From contig JALVBA010000103.1 of the NCBI GenBank assembly GCA_027010905.1, positions 1-10,830 of the forward strand: a stretch of DNA of 10,830 nt, in the 5' to 3' direction. The notes beneath the pieces were generated by a model. It worked only from the letters and a program-made list of their open reading frames with translations. It was not told the DNA's origin and searched no databases. Positions 1 through 7,189 of this stretch are shown in pieces. The first letter of the stretch is position 1, and each line of letters starts with the position of its first letter. The DNA comes from Marinilabiliaceae bacterium (GTDB taxonomy: Bacteria; Bacteroidota; Bacteroidia; Bacteroidales; Marinilabiliaceae). A program made the position numbers and the translations under genes.

Positions 1-105
1 GTTTTAGTGTTGATTTATTTAGGTAAGATATTAGTAATCTATATTTTTATGATATATATTTTACCCCTAAATATGCTGTTAATATTTTAAACTAAAGATA
101 GAGAC
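1..105. other. AT-rich leader region before the GH92 gene
   Basis: This stretch is very rich in A and T and has no open reading frame or RNA gene that I can recognise. It presumably holds the promoter and leader of the GH92 gene. No good copy of the Bacteroidota TAnnTTTG element at a proper distance from a TTG box is visible, so I do not place a promoter. The bases just before the ATG at 106 are purine-rich but do not form a convincing Shine-Dalgarno sequence, which is usual in this phylum. Confidence 0.5.
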
Positions 106-2478
106 ATGAAAATGCCGTTAATTATACTTTTTGTTGCATTTATTGCATGTAACACTGAGAAACCTGTAGAGGTTGAGGATTTGACAAAATATGTTGATCC
201 TCAAATTGGTTCTGTTCACGGCCGATGGTTTTTCTACACTCCTGCAGCTGTCCCATTTGGTATGGCTAAACTTGCGCCTCACACTGATGCATACAACAGT
301 AAGGGCAGCTGGGGACCTACGGGTTATGATGACCGCCACACATCCATCGAGGGGTTTGGTCATTTTCACGAGTTTCAGGTTGGTGGAGTTGTGTTTATGC
401 CCACAACAGGAGAGCTTAAAACAGTGCCCGGTTCTTTGGAAAAGCCTGATGAGGGGTATCGCTCAAGGTTCGATAAAGATAGTGAACACGCAGAAACAGG
501 ATACTACTCAGTAGTTCTGAAAGATTATATGATTAAGGCTGAGCTTACCGCAACTACAAGAGTTGGATACCATCGTTACACTTTCCCCGAAACTGGCTCA
601 GCACACCTCATAATTGATGTTGGGCACAAGCAGGGAGAGAGTAGTGATGTGACGGAGGCCTATACAAAACTGATCAATGGCAATCAGCTTGAAGGTTATG
701 TAATTACCTACCCCGAGTATGTCAAGTTCTGTGACCCGGGCAAAAGGGTTAGGATGTATTTTGTATCTAAATTAAATAAGAAACCCACCTCCTACGGGTC
801 ATTTGTTGATGATGTTCAGAAACAGGACTCCTCTTCTACCAAAGGGATAGGTAACGGATTTTACCTGAATTTTGATATGACTGAGGGTGAGGTTTTGGAG
901 ATTCAAACAGGTGTGAGTTACACCTCAATTGAGAATGCCCGCCTGAATCTTGATACAGAGTCTGAGGGAAAGAGTTTCGACGTAGTAAGGGCTGATGCTA
1001 AAAAGATGTGGCAGGAGAAGCTTAGTAAGATTGTAGTTGAAGGGGGTAGGGAAGAGGACAGGGTTAAGTTCTACACAGGATTGTATCACGCTCTTTTGGG
1101 TCGAGGTATCTCAAGTGATATTAATGGTCAATACCCGCTTGTTAACGGAGGCGTGGGTCAAATACCACTTGATGAAACCGGAAAGCCAAAACATCACCAT
1201 TTCAATACTGATGGCATGTGGGGAGGTTTCTGGAATCTCAATCAGGTGTGGGCATTGGCCTACCCAGGCTATTTCAAAGAGTATGTGCAGTCAAATATCG
1301 ATTTCTACCAAACCCGGGGCTGGCTTCACGATGGTGAGGCTACTGGTGTATACACCAATGGGGTGCAGACAAATTTTCAGGGACTTTTAATTGCTTCGGC
1401 CTACAACTGTGGTATCAGAGACTTTGATGTGAAAACAGGTTATGAGGCTGCTGTAAAAAATGAGTTGGAATACCGTGGTCGTGACCTTGGAAATGGAAAG
1501 TACGACCTGAGTTACTTTGTGTTTGATGGGTATGTGCCATACAAGGATACCACCATCTCCAACGGTTGGGTGTTTAATTTTGGAGCATCACACACTCTTG
1601 AGTACTGTTTCAGCTCCTATGCCGTTGCACAGATGGCTAAGGGTATGGGTGATACAAAAACTTACGAGAAGCTAATAAAGCAGGCCGGTTACTATGAGAA
1701 TATTTTTGATACTGAAACGAAGTTTATTCGTCCAAAGCTTGAGAGTGGCGAGTTTATTAAGAATTTTGACCCGATGCGCGGATGGGATGGTTTTCAGGAG
1801 GGAAATGCTTTTCAGTTTACCTGGTATGTGCCACACGATGTTGCAGGGCTAATCTCTTTGATTGGTAAGGATAAATTCAATGAGCGTTTGGAGTATATGT
1901 TTGAGAAATCACAAAAGAGTATGTTTGGTGGTGGCTCGGAGGAGATACACAGTTTCTCAGGGGTTGATAAGCTTTACAATCAGGGAAATCAGCCATGTCT
2001 GCATCAACCGTGGTTGTTTAACTTTTCAGGTAAGCCGTGGCTGACACAAAAATGGACACGCGAGATTTGTGATGTTTTCTATGGTACAGAACCTTTGCAT
2101 GGATATGGCTACGGTCAGGATGAAGATCAGGGGCAGCTGGGAGCATGGTTTGTGCTTAATTCAATGGGTCTGTTCGATGTACAGGGATTCTCATCCTCAA
2201 AATCTACCGTGCAATTTGGCAGTCCGATGTTTGACAAGGTTACCATAACACTTGACCCTGATTACTACGAGGGTAAGGAGTTAGTAATTGAAACGAATAA
2301 CCAGATTCTGGGTAACAGGTATGTGCAATCAGTAAGTTTTAATGGGAAAGATATTGAGAATAGTTGGATTTTTCGTGACGAGCTGATGAAGGGCGGTGTG
2401 TTGAAATTTAAGATGGACACGCAACCAAATAAAGATTGGGGAGCTTCTGTACCACCTCCATCAATGAGTACGGAGTAG
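106..2478 (+). CDS. GH92 family alpha-mannosidase-like lipoprotein
   Basis: Predicted 790-residue exo-acting glycosidase of family GH92, whose characterised members are Ca2+-dependent inverting alpha-mannosidases. The N-terminus is a lipoprotein signal peptide: a short basic start, a hydrophobic run and the lipobox FIAC with Cys15, so the enzyme should be anchored in the envelope. VDPQIG and VPFGMAKLAPHT near residues 30-60 match the start of the family's N-terminal beta-sandwich. In the catalytic domain, QEGNAFQFTW carries Glu565, aligned with the family's general acid. GQDEDQGQ carries Asp672 and Asp674, whose spacing fits the catalytic base pair (E533, D642 and D644 in BT3990, from memory). 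Length is normal. Several normally conserved segments differ: HFHEFQVGG at 86-94 instead of the HTHLSG type, GNQP at 627-630 instead of GNEP, and LGAW instead of SAW. Family membership is secure, but linkage and even mannose specificity are not. The ATG at 112 is an alternative start. It leads a same-strand glycan-degrading gene set. Confidence 0.9.
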   Translation: MKMPLIILFVAFIACNTEKPVEVEDLTKYVDPQIGSVHGRWFFYTPAAVPFGMAKLAPHTDAYNSKGSWGPTGYDDRHTSIEGFGHFHEFQVGGVVFMPTTGELKTVPGSLEKPDEGYRSRFDKDSEHAETGYYSVVLKDYMIKAELTATTRVGYHRYTFPETGSAHLIIDVGHKQGESSDVTEAYTKLINGNQLEGYVITYPEYVKFCDPGKRVRMYFVSKLNKKPTSYGSFVDDVQKQDSSSTKGIGNGFYLNFDMTEGEVLEIQTGVSYTSIENARLNLDTESEGKSFDVVRADAKKMWQEKLSKIVVEGGREEDRVKFYTGLYHALLGRGISSDINGQYPLVNGGVGQIPLDETGKPKHHHFNTDGMWGGFWNLNQVWALAYPGYFKEYVQSNIDFYQTRGWLHDGEATGVYTNGVQTNFQGLLIASAYNCGIRDFDVKTGYEAAVKNELEYRGRDLGNGKYDLSYFVFDGYVPYKDTTISNGWVFNFGASHTLEYCFSSYAVAQMAKGMGDTKTYEKLIKQAGYYENIFDTETKFIRPKLESGEFIKNFDPMRGWDGFQEGNAFQFTWYVPHDVAGLISLIGKDKFNERLEYMFEKSQKSMFGGGSEEIHSFSGVDKLYNQGNQPCLHQPWLFNFSGKPWLTQKWTREICDVFYGTEPLHGYGYGQDEDQGQLGAWFVLNSMGLFDVQGFSSSKSTVQFGSPMFDKVTITLDPDYYEGKELVIETNNQILGNRYVQSVSFNGKDIENSWIFRDELMKGGVLKFKMDTQPNKDWGASVPPPSMSTE

Positions 2479-2541
2479 TTGCTGTGATTATTCGTTGATG
2501 AATTTTGATATCTACAGGCAATCATTTATTTGTGTTTTTAC

Positions 2542-2670
2542 GGCCTCTTTTAGATTGTGCATGGAGTGTGATTAAAGGTTTAGAGAGATTGGGAAGCTCC
2601 GAAGATATGAGGAGATCACCCAACCGAACTTAATCTTTAATCATACGGAATGTGCAATCTAAAATAAGCC
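2542..2670. repeat. Large imperfect inverted repeat (long hairpin)
   Basis: The arms 2542-2580 and 2632-2670 pair around a centre near 2606. Pairing base by base across 39 positions gives 30 Watson-Crick pairs, 4 G.U pairs and 5 mismatches. The best blocks are 2548-2557 with 2655-2664 and 2569-2577 with 2635-2643. A weaker inner stem continues (2589-2593 with 2619-2623, and 2597-2600 with 2611-2614). Eight T residues at 2675-2682 follow the outer stem, as in an intrinsic terminator, although the stem is far longer than usual. It could be a terminator, an mRNA-stabilising element between cistrons, a structured RNA, or a MITE or REP-like element. No target-site duplication is obvious. Confidence 0.7.
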
Positions 2671-2703
2671 TTGATTTTTTTTGTTACTTTTTTGCATCAA
2701 GGC
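2668..2703. repeat. 8-bp hairpin overlapping the large palindrome
   Basis: gccttgat at 2668-2675 is the exact reverse complement of atcaaggc at 2696-2703, with a T-rich 20-nt loop. It shares bases 2668-2670 with the foot of the large palindrome, so both cannot form fully on one RNA. Confidence 0.55.
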
Positions 2704-2714
2704 AAAAAAGGTAA
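2684..2714. repeat. Second competing hairpin (TTAC-T6-GC type)
   Basis: ttacttttttgc at 2684-2695 pairs with gcaaaaaaggtaa at 2702-2714, with one bulged G (2711) and the 6-nt loop atcaag. It uses bases 2702-2703 that the preceding hairpin also needs, so the two are alternatives. Sequences of this kind (TTAC, a T run, GC, then GC, an A run, GTAA) are, from memory, frequent between genes in Bacteroidota, so it may be a dispersed repeat rather than a dedicated regulator. Confidence 0.5.
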
Positions 2715-2758
2715 AGAGAACTTAACGGATTACGCCACTCTTATTAAAAATAGAAATT

Positions 2759-4060
2759 ATGAATTATAGTATGACCAGATTATTGATATTTCTTGCGATT
2801 GCATCTTTTTTTATTTCCTGTAAAACTAACGATAGCAAACTAGCTGAAAAGATAGAGACTAACGCAAACTTCAAAAAGGTAAAAGCCATGGCAATGGATG
2901 TGGTGAAAACCGGATTTAACGCCGGTGATGGCTATGGTGAAGTGTGGATTAGAGACTATAACACTTTCATTGAACTCTCTGCTGAGGTGCTGCCAAAAGA
3001 GACACTGAAAGAGAATCTTTTGGTATTCTTTCGTCTGCAACGTGAGGATGGAAATATTGTTGATGGTTTTATTCCTCAGTCAAAAGTTGTAGCTACTGAA
3101 GGTGGGTATAAATATATCTATACCGATTTGGAGCCAATCTACTGCGGACACAAAAATACCGTGGAAACCGACCATGAAACATCGCTTGTGCAGGCCGTTT
3201 ATAAATATGTGAAAAAGACCGGCGACTCGGATTTTCTTAACGAGAAGGTGGGTAATAAAACGGTAGCTCAACGAATGGAAGATGCCATGACCTTTCTGCT
3301 TAATCATCGCTGGAGTGAGCAGTATGGCTTGATATGGGGTGCAACAACTGCCGACTGGGGTGATGTGCAGCAGAGTGACCCCTGGGGTGTGGTTATTGAT
3401 GAAAATACAAAATATAGTATAGATATTTATGACAATGCAATGTTTGTGATTGCTCTTAATAATCTGTTAGAGCTGCTTCTCGACAGGAAGGGCAGGTGGC
3501 AACCTGTACACGACAGTGTTGCTAAAAACACTATGAAATATTTGTGGGATGACAAAAACAACAAGTTTATCCCTCACCTCTATCTCGACGGCTCACCTTT
3601 TACTGATGATTTCAATGAGAATGAAATCTACTATCACGGTGGTACTGCTGTTGCTATTGAAGCAGGGTTACTTAATAAGAAACAGATTAAGATATCTCTG
3701 GAAAAAATGATTGCCAATATGAAAGCTTCCGGTGCAGGCTCTATTGGTCTCACCATGTATCCTCCATACCCCGAAGGCTTTTTTGAGAATAAAGGGATGT
3801 ATCCCTATGGGTATCAGAATGGCGGCGATTGGACATGGTTTGGCGGGCGAATGATACAGCAGTTGGTGCTTAACGGATTTGTGCAGGAGGCGTACGGCAA
3901 TATTCAGCCAATGACTGATAGGGTAGTAAATAATAAAGGTTTTTTCGAATGGTACACTGTCGATAATAAACCTAAAGGATTGGGTACATTCAGAGGTTCT
4001 GCCGGTGTTTTATACAAAGCAATTGAGTTAATGGATGAGTGGGCTGTAAGACAAAAATAA
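2759..4060 (+). CDS. Lipoprotein, six-hairpin glycosidase-like, family unassigned
   Basis: Predicted 433-residue envelope protein. A lipoprotein signal peptide ends at the lipobox FISC with Cys21; Met5 (ATG at 2771) is a possible alternative start. The rest has the helix-rich, aromatic look of an (alpha/alpha)6-barrel glycosidase. Notable segments are EVWIRDYNTF with Asp66, HKNTVETDHETS at 131-142, TTADWGDVQ with Asp199 and Asp202, IDIYDNAMF, and near the C-terminus GGDWTWFGGRM. The W-x-R-D motif recalls the glucoamylase-like, GH63 and GH125 folds, where an acidic residue in such loops is catalytic. The protein lacks the other signatures I know for those families, so I give no GH number. The best acid and base candidates are Asp66, Glu136, Asp138, Asp199 and Asp202 (inference). 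It lies between a GH92 enzyme and a sulfatase on the same strand, which supports glycan processing. A non-catalytic or lyase role is not excluded. Confidence 0.75.
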   Translation: MNYSMTRLLIFLAIASFFISCKTNDSKLAEKIETNANFKKVKAMAMDVVKTGFNAGDGYGEVWIRDYNTFIELSAEVLPKETLKENLLVFFRLQREDGNIVDGFIPQSKVVATEGGYKYIYTDLEPIYCGHKNTVETDHETSLVQAVYKYVKKTGDSDFLNEKVGNKTVAQRMEDAMTFLLNHRWSEQYGLIWGATTADWGDVQQSDPWGVVIDENTKYSIDIYDNAMFVIALNNLLELLLDRKGRWQPVHDSVAKNTMKYLWDDKNNKFIPHLYLDGSPFTDDFNENEIYYHGGTAVAIEAGLLNKKQIKISLEKMIANMKASGAGSIGLTMYPPYPEGFFENKGMYPYGYQNGGDWTWFGGRMIQQLVLNGFVQEAYGNIQPMTDRVVNNKGFFEWYTVDNKPKGLGTFRGSAGVLYKAIELMDEWAVRQK

Positions 4061-4079
4061 TATTTAGCCAATTATTGTG

Positions 4080-4087
4080 TACTTTTG
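4080..4087 (+). promoter_or_regulatory. Possible Bacteroidota -7 element before the sulfatase gene
   Basis: TACTTTTG matches the TAnnTTTG consensus and is followed by CA, as is common in this phylum. It ends 18 nt before the chosen ATG at 4106, which would give a very short leader. No TTG lies at the expected distance of about 19-21 nt upstream, so this may be a weak or accidental site. It is a candidate for separate expression of the sulfatase. Confidence 0.35.
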
Positions 4088-4105
4088 CAAAAACAAAGAT
4101 TAATC

Positions 4106-6211
4106 ATGAAAATTATTCAGAAGATACTGTTTCTGGTCGCGGTATTGTTTTTTGCCTATGGCTGTAATAATGAGATAAAGCGTAGTAAGAGATCTGCCGG
4201 CAAACCAAATATAATTTTTGTTTTGGTTGATGATATGGGATATGGCGATCTTGGTGTACTGTTTCAGAATCAAAGGGCGAAAAAAGGTGATAGAAGCGAG
4301 CTCTGGGCATTCACTCCGAATCTTGATAATATGGCTGCGTCAGGAGCTCTGTTAACTAATCAGTACTGTCCGGCACCTGTTTGTGCTCCTTCAAGGGCAT
4401 CCTTCCTTTCAGGACGCAGTCAGGGACATTCAACGGTTCGCGATAATCAGTTCGATAAAGCACTTGACGATAACTATACAATTGCATCAGTTTTAAAAAG
4501 TGCCGGCTACACTACGGCTGCTTTTGGTAAGTGGGGGCTACAGGGTGGAGGAGAGAAAGACCCTGACAAAACAGACTGGCCCGCTCACCCCCTTAACCGT
4601 GGCTTCGACCACTTTTTAGGGTATATGCGGCATCGTGATGGGCATGAGCACTACCCTAAAGAGGGTGTTTACAGAGGCAAAAAAGAGGTGTGGTTAAACA
4701 GAACAAATATTGCCGATGGCCTAGACAAGTGCTATACGGCTGACTTGTGGACTGCCGGAGCTAAAAAGTGGATTTCAGAGCAGGTAAATGCAAAGGGTGA
4801 GAGTAAACCGTTTTTTGTGTTTCTTGCCTTTGACACACCTCATGCAGTTATGGAGTTGGCAACCCAGCCCTATCCGAAAGGGGGAGGGCTAAAAGGAGGT
4901 CTTCAGTGGCTCGATAAACCGGGGCACATGATTAACACTGCTTCGGGTGAGGTTGACTCCTGGACTTATCCCGATTATGCTAATGCAACCTACGATGACG
5001 ATAAAGATCCGGCAACTCCGGAAGTTGCGTGGCCAAAAGTTTATCAGCGCTATGCATCAGCAGTAAGAAGAGTTGATGATGCCGTAGGTGATATAATGCA
5101 GCTGTTGAAAGATTTGTGCATTGATGATAACACTATGATTGTCTTCTCTTCAGATAATGGCCCCTCTAACGAGTCCTATCTGCCCAAAAGCTATAAGCCT
5201 AATAATCCGTCATTTTTCAGGAGTTTCGGGCCGTTTGATGGTATCAAGCGTGATTGCCTCGAGGGAGGGGTTAGGATGCCTGTTGTGGTATATTGGCCGG
5301 GGCATATTAAAAAAGGAACTGTTGTGGATGCTCCATCAATATCTTATGACTGGCTGCCAACATTTTTGGAGATGGCAAATATGCCTAAGCCGGCTATTAT
5401 GGATGGTGTTTCACTTATCCCTTCACTTACGGGTAAAGGGAGGCAGCAGAAATCGTCAATTTATGTCGAATATAAAGTTGGAGGGCGAACACCAAATTAC
5501 GATGATTTTGCTCCTCAGCACAGGGGGCGTAAGCGTAATCAGATGCAGGTAATTCGTTATGGAAATTATGTTGGAGTGCGGTACGATATTAAATCGGCAG
5601 AGGATGATTTTGAGATTTATGATATCTTAAAAGATCCTCAACAGTTGAATGATTTAGCCTCAAAAGAGGGAATGGAAGAGCTTCAGGAGAAGATGAAAGC
5701 AGGGGTGCTTCAGGTAAGGGTTCCTAACAAGTCGGCACCAAGACCTTACGACAACACGCCAATACCCGCTGAATCGGTTGATAATCTGAAGTCAGGGCTC
5801 TCTTACGGTATCTATACAGAGGATTTTCCATGGGTGCCTGATGTATCAACATTTGTGAGCGATAGAGTCGGAGTAATTGCAAAGCCGGATTTGAATATTC
5901 TTGCATGTAAAGGTGGTAATGTGGTTTTGCTAAACGGATATTTGAATGCTCCTGAAGATGGTGGATACACTTTTGCTGTGACTATTGATGGAAAGGCAAC
6001 ACTACGAATTCACAAAGCGCTTGTTGTAGATGCTGACTTCGGTTATCAGCCAATGTCGCAACAAACTGGCAAGATCTATCTGAAAGCCGGAATGCATCCC
6101 TTTAGGTTAACCTGCTTACTGAATGATGGTGAGAAGAAAGATTTGAAGTTTATGTGGGCTAAGGGTGATTCACCTTTGGAGGAGATTCCATCAACCAGCT
6201 TTTATCATTAA
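4106..6211 (+). CDS. Type I (formylglycine) sulfatase lipoprotein with PA14-like C-terminus
   Basis: Predicted 701-residue hydrolase that removes sulfate esters from a glycan in the cell envelope. The start is the ATG giving MKIIQK, because it begins a clean lipoprotein signal peptide ending in AYGC (Cys20); an upstream TTG in frame would add only seven hydrophilic residues. The sulfatase fold follows. VLVDDMGYGDLG has Asp42 and Asp43, the expected Ca2+ ligands. The signature CAPSRAS has Cys93, which would be oxidised to formylglycine. GKWGLQGG is the usual GKW segment, and SSDNGP has Asp350 and Asn351, further metal ligands. From about residue 575 to the end there is a PA14-like beta-domain (GYLNAPEDGGYTF, then KAGMHPFRL and a final IPSTSFYH), probably carbohydrate-binding. 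The Cys-type site needs a maturation enzyme such as anSME, which is not in the window. The sulfatase subfamily and substrate cannot be assigned. It ends a same-strand set with GH92 and a six-hairpin protein, 45 bp after the latter. Confidence 0.92.
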   Translation: MKIIQKILFLVAVLFFAYGCNNEIKRSKRSAGKPNIIFVLVDDMGYGDLGVLFQNQRAKKGDRSELWAFTPNLDNMAASGALLTNQYCPAPVCAPSRASFLSGRSQGHSTVRDNQFDKALDDNYTIASVLKSAGYTTAAFGKWGLQGGGEKDPDKTDWPAHPLNRGFDHFLGYMRHRDGHEHYPKEGVYRGKKEVWLNRTNIADGLDKCYTADLWTAGAKKWISEQVNAKGESKPFFVFLAFDTPHAVMELATQPYPKGGGLKGGLQWLDKPGHMINTASGEVDSWTYPDYANATYDDDKDPATPEVAWPKVYQRYASAVRRVDDAVGDIMQLLKDLCIDDNTMIVFSSDNGPSNESYLPKSYKPNNPSFFRSFGPFDGIKRDCLEGGVRMPVVVYWPGHIKKGTVVDAPSISYDWLPTFLEMANMPKPAIMDGVSLIPSLTGKGRQQKSSIYVEYKVGGRTPNYDDFAPQHRGRKRNQMQVIRYGNYVGVRYDIKSAEDDFEIYDILKDPQQLNDLASKEGMEELQEKMKAGVLQVRVPNKSAPRPYDNTPIPAESVDNLKSGLSYGIYTEDFPWVPDVSTFVSDRVGVIAKPDLNILACKGGNVVLLNGYLNAPEDGGYTFAVTIDGKATLRIHKALVVDADFGYQPMSQQTGKIYLKAGMHPFRLTCLLNDGEKKDLKFMWAKGDSPLEEIPSTSFYH

Positions 6212-6237
6212 GGTACTATTCCCATACAGGCTTTAAA

Positions 6238-6277
6238 CAATATAACAATATAACCATATAACCCTTTAATCATTTAA
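6238..6277 (+). repeat. Five degenerate 8-bp tandem repeats before cvfB
   Basis: The leader contains five consecutive octamers: caatataa, caatataa, ccatataa, ccctttaa and tcatttaa. All end in TAA and fit a loose consensus YMWTWTAA. The array stops 3 nt before the ATG at 6281, so it occupies the place of promoter or translation signals. Its function is unknown. Its position could affect start-codon accessibility or promoter spacing if the copy number varies. Confidence 0.7.
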
Positions 6278-6280
6278 AAG

Positions 6281-7117
6281 ATGTTACAGATTGGAAATTA
6301 CAACACACTAAGAGTAGTAAAAGAGGTAGATTTCGGAATATATCTCGACGGAGGAGAGGAGTTTGGAGAAATTCTGATGCCAAAACGTTATGTACCTGAG
6401 GGAACTGAGGTTGACTCCGAGATAGAGGTGTTTATCTACAATGACTCTGAGGACAGGTTGATTGCCACTACAGAGCACCCTTATGCTGAGGTTGGGGAGT
6501 TTAAATTTCTTAGGGTAAAGGCAGTTAATCAAACAGGTGCTTTCCTTGATTGGGGATTGATGAAAGATTTGTTGGTGCCGTATCGAGAGCAGCGTAGCAA
6601 GATGATTGAAGGTGGCACATACCTTGTTTATATCTATCTTGATGTGGAGAGTAATAGGATTGCAGCTTCAGCTAAGGTTAATAAATATCTGGATAATGTA
6701 ATGCCTGCTTACGACGAGGGAGATGAGGTAAGCCTTCTGATTGCTGAGAAAACAGACCTTGGTTACAAAGCTATTATTCGCAATACTCACTGGGGAATGA
6801 TTTACGAGAATGAGGTTTTTACTCCTCTTGAGATTGGATCGTATGTGAAAGGATACATTAAAAAGATACGCGAAGACGATAAGATTGATGTTTCGCTTCA
6901 AAAAGAGGGGTATGAACAGGTGGACTCAATCTCGCAGGGGATACTTGAAAAGCTGACCGAAGCCGGCGGTTTTCTTGCTGTTTCGGACAAGAGTGCTGCC
7001 GAAATGGTCTACCACATGTTTGGTATAAGTAAGAAGAATTTCAAAAAAGCAATTGGCGCTCTCTACAAAAAGAAAATAATTACTATCGACAAAGAGGGAA
7101 TTAGGCTTGTAAAGTGA
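6281..7117 (+). CDS. cvfB: CvfB-like S1-domain RNA-binding protein
   Basis: Predicted 278-residue cytoplasmic protein of the CvfB (YitL) family. Known members have several S1-type OB folds and a C-terminal winged helix and bind RNA; in Gram-positive pathogens they influence virulence gene expression. The sequence shows this order: a first S1-like segment (NTLRVVKEVDFGIYLDGG, about 6-65), a second (KAVNQTGAFLDWGLMKDLLVP, about 75-135), a third with KAIIRNTHWGMIYENEVF and VKGYIKKIREDDKIDVSLQ (about 150-205), and a helical end at about 215-278 ending in KKIITIDKEGIRLVK, typical of the winged helix. Length fits the family, usually 280-300 residues. There is no signal peptide. The start is the first ATG, directly after the octamer repeats. 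The gene lies 69 bp after the sulfatase but is not functionally related to it. The role in Bacteroidota is not established, so the symbol is by family resemblance only. Confidence 0.88.
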   Translation: MLQIGNYNTLRVVKEVDFGIYLDGGEEFGEILMPKRYVPEGTEVDSEIEVFIYNDSEDRLIATTEHPYAEVGEFKFLRVKAVNQTGAFLDWGLMKDLLVPYREQRSKMIEGGTYLVYIYLDVESNRIAASAKVNKYLDNVMPAYDEGDEVSLLIAEKTDLGYKAIIRNTHWGMIYENEVFTPLEIGSYVKGYIKKIREDDKIDVSLQKEGYEQVDSISQGILEKLTEAGGFLAVSDKSAAEMVYHMFGISKKNFKKAIGALYKKKIITIDKEGIRLVK

Positions 7118-7148
7118 TTTGATTAATAGATAAAGATAACTATTTTTG
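7118..7148 (+). promoter_or_regulatory. Bacteroidota-type promoter for pheT
   Basis: TTTG at 7118-7121 (-33 element) and TATTTTTG at 7141-7148 (-7 element, TAnnTTTG) are separated by 19 nt, the consensus spacing for the primary sigma factor of Bacteroides. The promoter starts right after the cvfB stop codon and would produce a leader of about 95 nt before the pheT ATG. This suggests that pheT is transcribed independently of cvfB. Confidence 0.75.
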
Positions 7149-7189
7149 CACGCTTATTCGTTAATGTAAAACAAAAAGCACTCTGCGCC

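Larger units (their letters stand above)
2479..2758. other. 280-bp intergenic region dominated by inverted repeats
   Basis: No coding sequence is supported here. Most of the region is taken up by a 129-nt imperfect palindrome (2542-2670) and two overlapping smaller hairpins (2668-2714). The last 40 bases before the next ATG at 2759 are AT-rich and lack a clear TAnnTTTG element. It is therefore unresolved whether the next gene is transcribed by read-through from the GH92 gene or from its own promoter. Confidence 0.6.

Noticed and set aside
9..39. Possible promoter for the GH92 gene (TTG at 10-12)
   Set aside because: At 19-21 nt downstream there is no TAnnTTTG match, and the AT-rich sequence gives many weak partial matches.
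191..514. Alternative-frame ORFs inside the GH92 gene (also 1037-1390 and 1862-2044)
   Set aside because: They lie inside a secure GH92 frame and have no family-like motifs.
2759..4060. Assignment of the six-hairpin protein to GH125 or GH63
   Set aside because: Only the W-x-R-D motif is shared; the other family signatures I know are absent.
4085..4105. Upstream TTG start for the sulfatase
   Set aside because: It overlaps the TACTTTTG promoter-like element and adds hydrophilic residues before a signal peptide that begins cleanly at the ATG at 4106.
5139..5552. Alternative-frame 137-codon ORF inside the sulfatase gene
   Set aside because: It lies inside the sulfatase reading frame, and its product has the composition of a shifted frame with no recognisable domain.
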